NCBI GenBank assembly: GCA_021847535.1
Contig: JAJZMR010000033.1
Span: forward strand, 1-5,890
Direction: 5' to 3'
Source of the DNA: a bacterium
GTDB taxonomy: Bacteria; Babelota; Babeliae; Babelales; Babelaceae
Length of the DNA: 5,890 bases
Below are positions 1 to 4,929 of the stretch, one piece after another; the stretch's first letter is position 1, and each line of letters opens with the position of its first letter. Made by a program: the position numbers and the translations under genes. The notes under the pieces were generated by a model that saw nothing but the letters and a program-made list of their open reading frames with translations, was not told where the DNA came from and did no database searches.

Positions 1-30
1 GCGGTAGACACCATTAATAATATCGGGTAA
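1..30 (+). CDS. possible 3' end of a convergent gene (partial)
   Basis: Frame 1 is open from the window edge and stops at TAA 28-30 (AVDTINNIG). A bidirectional terminator begins 23 bases later, which is the usual layout for two convergent genes sharing one hairpin. Nine residues are too few to name a family. The opposite strand in the same codon register is also open from the edge to about 105 and reads protein-like, but it has no ATG, GTG or TTG start and runs through the terminator, so I prefer the plus-strand reading. Confidence 0.25.
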   Translation, partial: AVDTINNIG

Positions 31-53
31 GTTAAGCAGGTCTTCAATGACAT

Positions 54-103
54 AAAAAATACTCTCTTTTTTTGTTTTTGCACCTTCTAAGAGAGTATTT
101 TTT
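54..103. terminator. bidirectional intrinsic terminator
   Basis: A perfect 13-bp inverted repeat pairs AAAAAATACTCTC (54-66) with GAGAGTATTTTTT (91-103) around a 24-base loop. The outer part of the stem supplies a U-run on either strand. It lies 30 bases past the stop of the minus-strand Nudix gene, so it should end that operon, and it could also stop a gene entering from the left. The loop is longer than in most intrinsic terminators. Confidence 0.65.
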
Positions 104-132
104 TAACAAAAAGTCAAATCAGATCACATCTT

Positions 133-552
133 TCACGCATCTGCGGAAGTCCTGTATTTATTCAACAAAAGATATTCAACTATGGGCGCATCTGGTTCGG
201 GCATAGCAAAAGATCGAAGTTCTTCGGCGCTTACCCATTTTATTTGCTGGTGCTCAAAGAGATTAAATTCTCCTTTGAATTCAGAAATAGAATATGCGCG
301 CATTTCAGTCAAATTCCCCTTATGCTCGAAGAAGCTGGAGCAGAGGTAATTATCGACTACCACCTCAATACCGAACTCTTCAAAGAGTTCCCTTTTAAGA
401 CACTCTTTTTCAGATTCTCCCTCTTCCATTTTTCCGCCAGGAAACTCCCATAAACCATAAAGAGCGTCTTTCTTACCTCTTTGGGCTATAAGAAATTTTC
501 CATCTTTTTTTATAACTGAAGCTATAACTTTTTTAGTTGCTAAGTTCTGCAT
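133..552 (-). CDS. Nudix (MutT/NudG-like) nucleoside triphosphate pyrophosphohydrolase
   Basis: A 139-aa cytoplasmic hydrolase expected to convert an NTP or dNTP to the monophosphate and pyrophosphate. The Nudix box is complete at residues 40-62, matching GX5EX7REUXEEXGU: G40, E46, R54-E55-L56, E58-E59 and G61-I62. It is preceded by LWEFPGGK (34-41). Length and architecture fit MutT or NudG (about 130 aa). The C-terminal half, with EHQ at 100-102, KWVSAEEL and a late PxxDAPIVEYL segment, recalls E. coli NudG (CTP/5-methyl-dCTP pyrophosphohydrolase) more than MutT; this is from memory, so substrate is unproven. The frame is open upstream to 666, but the ATG at 552 gives the family length; the extra 38 residues only shadow the upstream gene. 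It overlaps that gene by 20 bases, implying translational coupling. It is the last gene before the terminator. Confidence 0.85.
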   Translation of the reverse strand: MQNLATKKVIASVIKKDGKFLIAQRGKKDALYGLWEFPGGKMEEGESEKECLKRELFEEFGIEVVVDNYLCSSFFEHKGNLTEMRAYSISEFKGEFNLFEHQQIKWVSAEELRSFAMPEPDAPIVEYLLLNKYRTSADA

Positions 553-1045
553 GTTTTGTAATCCATTTCTTAACAGAAGAATGAGTTGTTTTTTTATAAA
601 TATCTTCAAGTGTCTCTTCTGCATCATGAATTTCAGGCATATCAGTTGAGTAAGAAGACGTTTCATTTTCTCTTTCCAATAATCTTAGCGCCTGGGTCCT
701 TGTTTTATCATATATCTGCGTAAAGTTAGTCTTCATAGTTACATAGCCCAACTTGAGTGCGGCTGCCTTTTCAGCGGAAACTTTACTTTTAACGTCCCTG
801 TAGACCAGTTCAGTAACAAATGAAAAAAATCCCATATCATAAGGTAAACCGGTATAGATATCCGTGCTTCTTGAGGAAACTGCTGAACACAAATGATTAT
901 TTCTTACGAAAAATTGCATACCTAAAGTGCATGGGAAGTCTTTAGATTCCATATCTTTATGGTGCACTTGATTGATATTAATAAATGCTTTTCTTGAATC
1001 TAAGTTCTTAACGAGATTGGCAATAACCCATTGATATTGGGTCAT
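533..1045 (-). CDS. thymidylate synthase-fold protein, (d)CMP-type, N-terminally truncated
   Basis: This 170-aa ORF matches only the C-terminal part of the thymidylate synthase/dCMP hydroxymethylase family. Recognisable in order are the SRK phosphate-binding segment (17-19), the nucleophile loop PCT with C39, FFVRNN, the R-S-x-D block R59/S60/D62, GLPYD ending at D70, and QIYD (110-113). C39 to R59 is 20 residues and D62 to D70 is 8, exactly as from E. coli ThyA Cys146 to Arg166 and Asp169 to Asn177. The Asn177 position is therefore Asp, as in T4 dCMP hydroxymethylase, pointing to a cytosine nucleotide; the His207 position is Gln110. About 100 N-terminal residues, including the ThyA Glu58 and Trp80 equivalents, are absent, so it is probably inactive alone. 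Its ATG overlaps the stop of the upstream 55-aa ORF in ATGA. A one-piece ancestor with an internal deletion is likely. Confidence 0.75.
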   Translation of the reverse strand: MTQYQWVIANLVKNLDSRKAFININQVHHKDMESKDFPCTLGMQFFVRNNHLCSAVSSRSTDIYTGLPYDMGFFSFVTELVYRDVKSKVSAEKAAALKLGYVTMKTNFTQIYDKTRTQALRLLERENETSSYSTDMPEIHDAEETLEDIYKKTTHSSVKKWITKHAELSN

Positions 1046-1209
1046 TTTAGTATTATGTTTCTTATACCACGTAACACGAGCTCATCTATATTGCTTGCTA
1101 TGATATTGGTTGATTCAGCTGATGGGAAATTGCCATTATCCATACCAAGTACTGGCAAGGACATGCATAGTAAATATAAGATATAGCTTTTCAAGCCTGG
1201 ATAAGTCAC
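1042..1209 (-). CDS. 55-aa ORF, possible 5' remnant of the synthase gene
   Basis: A GTG start at 1209 is preceded by AAGGA (1222-1218) with 8-base spacing, and by an in-frame stop further upstream. An ATG at 1164 would give 40 aa. Residues 9-22 are hydrophobic (YILYLLCMSLPVLG), which could be a membrane or signal segment. Residues 32-55 (ESTNIIASNIDEL, then a basic helix) resemble the first helix found in thymidylate synthase-like proteins just before their conserved G-x-pRG region. The ORF stops at TGA 1044-1042, overlapping the ATG of the truncated synthase. Either it is the front end of that gene, separated by an internal deletion of roughly 70-80 codons with loss of frame, or it is an independent small peptide. 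It is the first ORF after the promoter. Confidence 0.45.
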   Translation of the reverse strand: MTYPGLKSYILYLLCMSLPVLGMDNGNFPSAESTNIIASNIDELVLRGIRNIILK

Positions 1210-1217
1210 AGTATTCG

Positions 1218-1222
1218 TCCTT
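1218..1222 (-). promoter_or_regulatory. ribosome binding site for the GTG start
   Basis: AAGGA on the minus strand lies 8 bases before GTG 1209-1207. It is the only good Shine-Dalgarno in the synthase-Nudix operon and decides the GTG start over the downstream ATG at 1164. Confidence 0.5.
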
Positions 1223-1277
1223 AAGTGTAATTATATTAATTATTTTTTAACACTGCATAAAACAATACTTTTTTATA

Positions 1278-1306
1278 ATAATAGCGTAGTAGAAATAGTA
1301 TGTCAA
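1278..1306 (-). promoter_or_regulatory. sigma70-type promoter of the synthase-Nudix operon
   Basis: A perfect -35 box TTGACA (1306-1301) is followed after exactly 17 bases by a -10 box TATTAT (1283-1278), reading leftward. Transcription should begin near 1271, giving an untranslated leader of about 60 bases before the GTG at 1209. A second TATAAT (1235-1230) lies nearer the gene but has no convincing -35. A short palindrome, TTTAG-CGAA-CTAAA (1307-1320), abuts the -35 and could be a protein-binding site. Confidence 0.75.
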
Positions 1307-1347
1307 TTTAGCGAACTAAAGGCCTTATCCAGAATCAGACAAATGCC

Positions 1348-2223
1348 CTAATCAAGCGGTTTAAGACGCGTTAATAATACCTCTAGCTCCAGTCGCTCTG
1401 CGTAAGACAGACTTTTAGAATTTACTGCTCGAGTTTTTAACCGCACTAACTTTCCATTTTTTTCAAAAAATGAATCCCCTAATACGTTATCCATCTTTGT
1501 TCGTTCTAAGTATTTAGCTGCATTTTTAACTCCGTTAGAATCGCATGTCTTCGTCACATCCACCCAAATTTTTTGGATCCCATTAAAAAGCTGTTCTGAA
1601 ATACTAAGTACGGCGGATGATTCAAGTCGAAACGTGTGAATTTTATAAATCTTACGATTAAGAAGACCACTATCAACCTCAAGGGTAATAAAATTATGGC
1701 TACCCTTCGGCATTAAATCAAGTCGCAATAAATGATCCGGTAAACTATTAACAGGTATACTCTGGCTATTCTCGCCATCAGAAAACATTTCCCTAAAAAT
1801 TACATCCAGACAGGACATGATTTTTCCCCGCTTAAAAAATCGTACTTTGTCTCTACTATCATCAGTGCCATTTTTTAAATCATATATTTCAAGCCATACA
1901 TTATAGAAAATAGGCATATATTGAGAAATTGATGTTTTTTTATCGAAAAAGGATTTAGGAGTATTCCAGCACAACTCTAATAAATAAAGTAACTCCAATG
2001 CGACCCAAGTATCGCCAATTGTATCTTTATAAAATACTTGTTGAAGCTTATGTTTCTTATTAATGGATGGTGCAAATGTAAAAATATCCATGACTTTCGG
2101 ATTCAATTCCCACTTATTCGTAAATATATTTACCATAGGCCAATTAGACAGCTCAACTTTGCCATATTCAGCAACTATGTCATCCACACCAGCGCCCAAA
2201 AGGGTTCTTATCAAATTTTGCAT
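1348..2223 (-). CDS. hypothetical protein, 291 aa, no recognised family
   Basis: I do not recognise this protein. It has no signal peptide, no clear transmembrane segment, no Walker or other nucleotide-binding motif and no cysteine cluster. An aromatic, Leu-rich N-terminal half contains a leucine-rich helix around residues 75-86 (ALELLYLLEL). The middle is basic and charged (DDSRDKVRFFKRGK). The C-terminal third is Lys/Arg-rich and ends in a predicted helix (AERLELEVLLTRL). Base use is AT-rich like its partner. The ATG at 2223 is the first start in the open frame and has no good Shine-Dalgarno. It begins 17 bases after the stop of the 133-aa gene, so coupled translation from one transcript is likely. 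No terminator is visible between its stop and the next operon's promoter region. Confidence 0.65.
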   Translation of the reverse strand: MQNLIRTLLGAGVDDIVAEYGKVELSNWPMVNIFTNKWELNPKVMDIFTFAPSINKKHKLQQVFYKDTIGDTWVALELLYLLELCWNTPKSFFDKKTSISQYMPIFYNVWLEIYDLKNGTDDSRDKVRFFKRGKIMSCLDVIFREMFSDGENSQSIPVNSLPDHLLRLDLMPKGSHNFITLEVDSGLLNRKIYKIHTFRLESSAVLSISEQLFNGIQKIWVDVTKTCDSNGVKNAAKYLERTKMDNVLGDSFFEKNGKLVRLKTRAVNSKSLSYAERLELEVLLTRLKPLD

Positions 2224-2240
2224 GTGTAAATTTACATTAT

Positions 2241-2642
2241 CTACATAAAAGTAATTTGTTTCGGTACATTTTCTTTTTGTTGTAATATTTCTTCAAGGGA
2301 TTGTATGAGCTGCATAGCAATAATATGCACCATCTCCCATGGACCTTTAAAAAAATCTTTTTCATTCAGTTTTTGCTTTAAAGATTGAAATGACTGTTCA
2401 ATTTCACAGGCACTCTTCGCGTTTAGGTTTGACATTTTATCAACAAATGTTTTTTTACCTGGTTCCCACTGTGAATATACAGAATCAAAAAACTTAGAGT
2501 CGCGTATCCTAGGCCAAACACGATCCACCACGATTTTATTCAACTCAAGCTCGGATCCTTCTTCTACCGCTCCTTCAATGAGGCACTTCAGAAAATTTTT
2601 TTCCGTTACAAGCTGCTTTTTATTTGCAAGATCAATCATCAT
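2241..2642 (-). CDS. hypothetical protein, 133 aa, first gene of a two-gene operon
   Basis: I do not recognise this protein. It is small, charged, soluble-looking and probably mostly helical. Notable parts are a polar N-terminus with two adjacent Met codons (2642 and 2639, either could start), a VWPRIRDSKFFDSVYSQW segment in the first half, and a long amphipathic helix near the C-terminus (MVHIIAMQLIQSLEEIL) that could mediate oligomerisation or binding to the downstream 291-aa partner. It has no Shine-Dalgarno of note. A TATAAT box lies 23 bases upstream, within an inverted repeat. The small-then-large two-gene layout beside mobile-element genes fits an antitoxin-toxin pair, defence genes or other cargo, but nothing in the sequence proves any of these. 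Confidence 0.6.
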   Translation of the reverse strand: MMIDLANKKQLVTEKNFLKCLIEGAVEEGSELELNKIVVDRVWPRIRDSKFFDSVYSQWEPGKKTFVDKMSNLNAKSACEIEQSFQSLKQKLNEKDFFKGPWEMVHIIAMQLIQSLEEILQQKENVPKQITFM

Positions 2643-2649
2643 TGTTCAC

Positions 2650-2690
2650 GTTAAAATTTTTAAGATTATAAAACCATACAAAATTTTAAC
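2650..2690 (-). promoter_or_regulatory. promoter with flanking inverted-repeat operator candidate
   Basis: On the minus strand a TATAAT -10 box (2670-2665) precedes the 133-aa gene; the -35 is poor. The box is flanked by a perfect 11-bp inverted repeat, GTTAAAATTTT at 2650-2660 and AAAATTTTAAC at 2680-2690. The half-sites are 30 bp apart, about three helical turns, so a dimer or two dimers could bind one face of the DNA across the promoter and repress it. Each half-site core AAAATTTT is itself palindromic. Confidence 0.45.
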
Positions 2691-2722
2691 ACAGGGCCGC
2701 CCAAGCATATAAAAAAATCAAT

Positions 2723-2734
2723 TCTCTGCAGAGA
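2723..2734. repeat. 12-bp perfect palindrome
   Basis: TCTCTGCAGAGA reads the same on both strands. It could be a dimeric protein-binding site, but a palindrome of this length may also arise by chance. Confidence 0.35.
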
Positions 2735-2771
2735 TGTGGGAGAAATACCCATATCCCTCCCAATATCAACG

Positions 2772-2807
2772 ACGCCGGACTAAATTCCATTTTATTCTAG
2801 CCGGCGT
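2772..2807. repeat. GC-rich stem-loop
   Basis: ACGCCGG (2772-2778) pairs with CCGGCGT (2801-2807). CTA (2780-2782) pairs with TAG (2798-2800) after a one-base A bulge, leaving a 15-base loop. The arms stand out as GC-rich in AT-rich surroundings. No U-run follows on either strand, so this is not an intrinsic terminator; a protein-binding or origin hairpin is more likely. Confidence 0.5.
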
Positions 2808-2872
2808 GAAAAATACCAAAAAAGAGGTACCGGAAAAATGCCTCACAGAAAAAACATATTTTTTAAATTTTT

Positions 2873-2915
2873 TTCTCTTGTTGTACAAAATCCACAAGCG
2901 TACGAGACAAGAGAA
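2873..2915. repeat. inverted repeat TTCTCTTGT / ACAAGAGAA
   Basis: A perfect 9-bp inverted repeat (2873-2881 with 2907-2915) encloses a second inner pair, GTAC at 2883-2886 and GTAC at 2900-2903. An extra ACAAG copy lies at 2894-2898, so the ACAAG unit appears twice directly and once inverted. It sits 70 bases upstream of the primase ORF and could be its operator or part of an origin. Confidence 0.45.
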
Positions 2916-2984
2916 CAATAATTCAATTAAACCCAAATAAAAAAACAGGCCGGTATGTGGAACTGACCCAATAAGGAATTTATC

Positions 2985-3224
2985 ATGTATTGTAAATATA
3001 GCATGTCTGTACAAAAAACAGAACCTATAGACATTCAAGATCTATTATCAATAATCGCTACCAAAACAGCATATTACCCAAGGCAATCTAGAACTGGCTG
3101 GAAAAGTCGTTGTCCTGCGCATGATGATACCACTCCGAGTCTTTCTATCTCAGTAGGATTTGATGAGAAAATCCTATTCAAATGCTTCTCTGGTTGCACA
3201 TACAAGGATATATGTGATTCTTGA
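2985..3224 (+). CDS. CHC2 zinc-finger primase fragment, ended early by an in-frame TGA
   Basis: This 79-aa ORF is the N-terminal zinc-binding domain of a phage/plasmid-type DNA primase, which binds template DNA to start primer synthesis. The ligands are C43-P-A-H46 and C67-F-S-G-C71, with the family's DxxPSLSI segment between them (D48, P51-I55). The start is well supported by AAGGA (2973-2977) 7 bases before ATG; Met7 is an alternative. The ORF stops at TGA 3222-3224. Past this stop the same frame continues GIPVKALFPKRNGRGYL and ends at TGA 3276-3278, overlapping the next gene's ATG as ATGA. Relatives have Leu-Gly at this point, so one T-to-G change (TTA to TGA) explains the stop. The zinc finger itself is intact. 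Its partner is the TOPRIM-helicase ORF downstream. Confidence 0.8.
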   Translation: MYCKYSMSVQKTEPIDIQDLLSIIATKTAYYPRQSRTGWKSRCPAHDDTTPSLSISVGFDEKILFKCFSGCTYKDICDS

Positions 3225-3278
3225 GGCATACCGGTAAAAGCCTTATTTCCCAAAAGAAATGGAAGGGGCTATTTATGA
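3225..3278 (+). pseudogene. remnant of the CHC2 gene beyond the premature stop
   Basis: In the CHC2 frame this stretch encodes GIPVKALFPKRNGRGYL and then TGA. The LFP motif is typical of what follows the zinc finger in primases of this type. The end at 3278 gives the 4-base ATGA overlap expected between coupled genes, which supports 2985-3278 as the original gene extent. Confidence 0.6.
3263..3268 (+). promoter_or_regulatory. ribosome binding site deciding the helicase start
   Basis: AAGGGG lies 6 bases upstream of ATG 3275. This favours 3275 over the in-frame TTG at 3221, which lacks a site and would overlap the conserved end of the CHC2 gene. Confidence 0.65.
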
Positions 3279-4726
3279 TCGAAACAACACAGTTCACTCA
3301 TCCTATTACGACTACTAACGCAACTTCCCTAGCTGCAAAGCCTAAAGAAGTTGCTCGCTATGTTTATAAAAACAAAGATGGAAAGCCTATTTGTTGGAAG
3401 ATACGATATGAACCAGGCTTTTATGGTAAGAGCAAAAGTTTCAAGTGGCAACGTCATAGCGAGAACGGTAAGATTATAGACAACCGAGATGGGTGCGAAA
3501 ATCCTCTTTATCGACTGCCTGAAGTACTTAGCGGTATCGAAACTGACAGGAATATATTTTTAGTTGAGGGAGAAAAAGATGTTGAAACTCTTATGAAATT
3601 AAGGCTCATTGCAACTACTACATCAGAAACTTCAGAATGGAATGATGGCTTCACACAGATACTCAGTAATGCCAAGGTCGTTATATTGTATGACAATGAT
3701 AAAACAGGCCTAGAAAGACGCGATAGACTCTGTGGTATTTTATATGGCCGCGTGAAAAGCCTGCGAGTAGTGGATTTACCAGGGCTTGAGTATTGCAAAA
3801 AACATGGGCTTGATGTAACGGATTGGCTTAACATGGGTAATACTGTCGAACAACTGAAAAATCTCGTACAACAAGCACCAGAATATGAACCACCGCAAGA
3901 TGAAGATGCATTACGCGTTATTACACTTGATGAGCTTTTTGCATTAGAATTACCAGAACGCGAAATACTTCTGGAACCTTTCCTGCCGAGCCAAGGACTC
4001 GTACTACTTGTAGCACAACGTGGTGTAGGAAAAACACATGTTGCACTGGGGATAGCCTATGCCGTTGCAAGTGGTGGAATATTTTTAAATTGGAACGCAC
4101 CGCAAGCAAAGAAGGTTCTTTATGTTGATGGAGAAATGCCCGCAGTCTTAATGCAACAGCGTTTAAAGATGATTGAGTCGATGAATGAAAACCATCCAGC
4201 AAAAACGAACTTCCTACTGATTACCCCGGATAACCAAACACAGCCAATGCCCGATCTTTCTACACAAGCAGGACGTGATATGCTTAAAAAATTCATAGCA
4301 AAATGCGACTTAATCGTTATCGATAATCTTTCATGTCTTTTCAGGAGCGGCAATGAAAATGAGGCAGAAAGTTGGCGGGAAGCACAAGAATGGGCACTTG
4401 ATTTACGCAGACAAGGCAAATCAGTGCTTTTTGTGCATCACATGAATAAAAACGGAACCCAACGCGGCACGAGCAAAAGGGAAGATATTCTTGATGCCGT
4501 AGTTGTCTTGGAACATCCAGATGATTATACAGCCGATGAAGGAGCGCGATTCAATGTGAGCTTCAGCAAAGCACGTCACTTTTCTGGTCAAAGCGCACGC
4601 CCCTTTCAGGCTCGCCTGATATACGAAAATGACACACATTACTGGAAAATATCAGGAACCGCTGAAGAAGAACAACTAGCACAGATTGCCAATATGAAAA
4701 AAATGGCTCGACAATCAAGCACATAG
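3275..4726 (+). CDS. TOPRIM plus RecA-fold ATPase (RepA-type primase-helicase), C-terminally frameshifted
   Basis: A 483-aa replication protein. An N-terminal domain carries a TOPRIM fold: VEGEKD at 97-102 and YDND at 139-142, the acidic metal-binding residues of DnaG-type primases. A linker leads to a RepA-like hexameric helicase domain: Walker A AQRGVGKT at 247-254, VDGEM at 284-288, Walker B LIVID at 346-350 with catalytic-site D350, and the HHMNKNGTQRGTS sensor region at 387-399. With the CHC2 ORF it would make a complete primase-helicase, as on plasmids, phages and integrative elements. The start at 3275 is set by AAGGGG; the frame is open back to TTG 3221. The C-terminus is abnormal: after a run of seven A (4697-4703) the frame ends in ARQSST, while the next frame encodes a sensible helix-turn-helix-like tail. 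The ATPase and TOPRIM domains are intact, so partial function is possible. Confidence 0.85.
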   Translation: MIETTQFTHPITTTNATSLAAKPKEVARYVYKNKDGKPICWKIRYEPGFYGKSKSFKWQRHSENGKIIDNRDGCENPLYRLPEVLSGIETDRNIFLVEGEKDVETLMKLRLIATTTSETSEWNDGFTQILSNAKVVILYDNDKTGLERRDRLCGILYGRVKSLRVVDLPGLEYCKKHGLDVTDWLNMGNTVEQLKNLVQQAPEYEPPQDEDALRVITLDELFALELPEREILLEPFLPSQGLVLLVAQRGVGKTHVALGIAYAVASGGIFLNWNAPQAKKVLYVDGEMPAVLMQQRLKMIESMNENHPAKTNFLLITPDNQTQPMPDLSTQAGRDMLKKFIAKCDLIVIDNLSCLFRSGNENEAESWREAQEWALDLRRQGKSVLFVHHMNKNGTQRGTSKREDILDAVVVLEHPDDYTADEGARFNVSFSKARHFSGQSARPFQARLIYENDTHYWKISGTAEEEQLAQIANMKKMARQSST

Positions 4727-4800
4727 AAATAGAAACGGGACTGACTAAAGCAATGGTGGAAGGCCGACTCAAAAAAGCTAAAGAAGCCGGACTACTTTGA
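4704..4800 (+). pseudogene. frameshifted C-terminal tail of the primase-helicase
   Basis: Starting at GGC 4705 in the -1 frame, the sequence reads GSTIKHIEIETGLTKAMVEG and continues RLKKAKEAGLL, stopping at TGA 4798-4800. The pattern of I, TGL, V-x-x-RL, AGLL is that of a winged-helix or helix-turn-helix module, as often found at the end of RepA-type helicases. One extra A in the A7 run (A8) would fuse it in frame as NMKKNGSTIKHIE, giving a 508-aa protein. Confidence 0.65.
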
Positions 4801-4809
4801 TATAAAAAA

Positions 4810-4857
4810 GCATTTCTTGTTTTCTTGTCACTATACACACAGGAAAACAGGAAATGC
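4810..4857. repeat. long inverted repeat of tandem octamers
   Basis: Arms 4810-4828 and 4839-4857 pair over 19 bp, with two G-U wobbles in plus-strand RNA, around a 10-base loop. The left arm holds two copies of TTTCTTGT (4813-4828) and the right arm two copies of ACAGGAAA (4839-4854). No U-run follows, so this is not a standard terminator. It lies 10 bases past the old end of the helicase gene and 73 bases before the DNA-binding gene. It could be an operator for that protein, a recombination site or an iteron-like element. Confidence 0.7.
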
Positions 4858-4917
4858 AGAAATGAATGCTAAATTGTAGCGTTTCATCATGTTTGCTAAA
4901 CTTAGATCATAACTATA

Positions 4918-4922
4918 AAGGA
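4918..4922 (+). promoter_or_regulatory. ribosome binding site of the HTH gene
   Basis: AAGGA lies 7 bases before ATG 4930 and fixes that start. A weak promoter (TTGTAG at 4874-4879, TAAACT at 4897-4902, 17-base spacing) lies upstream, but its match to consensus is poor. Confidence 0.55.
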
Positions 4923-4929
4923 CATAACT

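Larger units (their letters stand above)
2691..2984. other. gene-free region rich in inverted repeats between divergent operons
   Basis: I see no convincing gene in these roughly 290 bases; the short open frames on both strands lack Shine-Dalgarno sites and cross the hairpins. It holds a 12-bp perfect palindrome (2723-2734), two stem-loops listed separately, poly-A/T runs (2851-2874) and no clear plus-strand promoter. Its position, immediately upstream of primase-helicase genes, suits a replication origin, a control region or an attachment site; none of these is shown directly. Confidence 0.4.

Noticed and set aside
1..105. Minus-strand open frame reading YVIEDLLNLPDIINGVY near the left edge
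   Set aside because: Protein-like, but without ATG, GTG or TTG start in view, and it lies across the terminator; kept only as an alternative to the plus-strand fragment.
553..666. 38-residue upstream extension of the Nudix ORF
   Set aside because: It lies inside the synthase-fold ORF in another frame; the 139-aa form starting at 552 matches the family.
2851..2886. Poly-T run next to the inverted repeat as a possible terminator
   Set aside because: The T-run precedes the stem on the plus strand, and no U-run directly follows it on either strand.
2734..2940. 68-codon plus-strand open frame in the intergenic region
   Set aside because: No Shine-Dalgarno, Lys/Asn-rich low-complexity product, and it runs through two stem-loops.
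2766..3038. 90-codon minus-strand open frame
   Set aside because: It overlaps the well-supported start of the CHC2 gene on the other strand and reads as hydrophobic antisense of AT-rich DNA.
3221..3274. TTG start extending the primase-helicase by 18 residues
   Set aside because: The ATG at 3275 has a strong AAGGGG site, and this stretch is better explained as the end of the CHC2 gene.
3508..4838. Several minus-strand open frames opposite the primase-helicase
   Set aside because: They are antisense shadows of a gene with clear TOPRIM and Walker motifs and have no recognisable domains.
4810..4857. CRISPR-like or iteron array
   Set aside because: Only two octamer copies per arm and no spacers; an inverted repeat describes it better.
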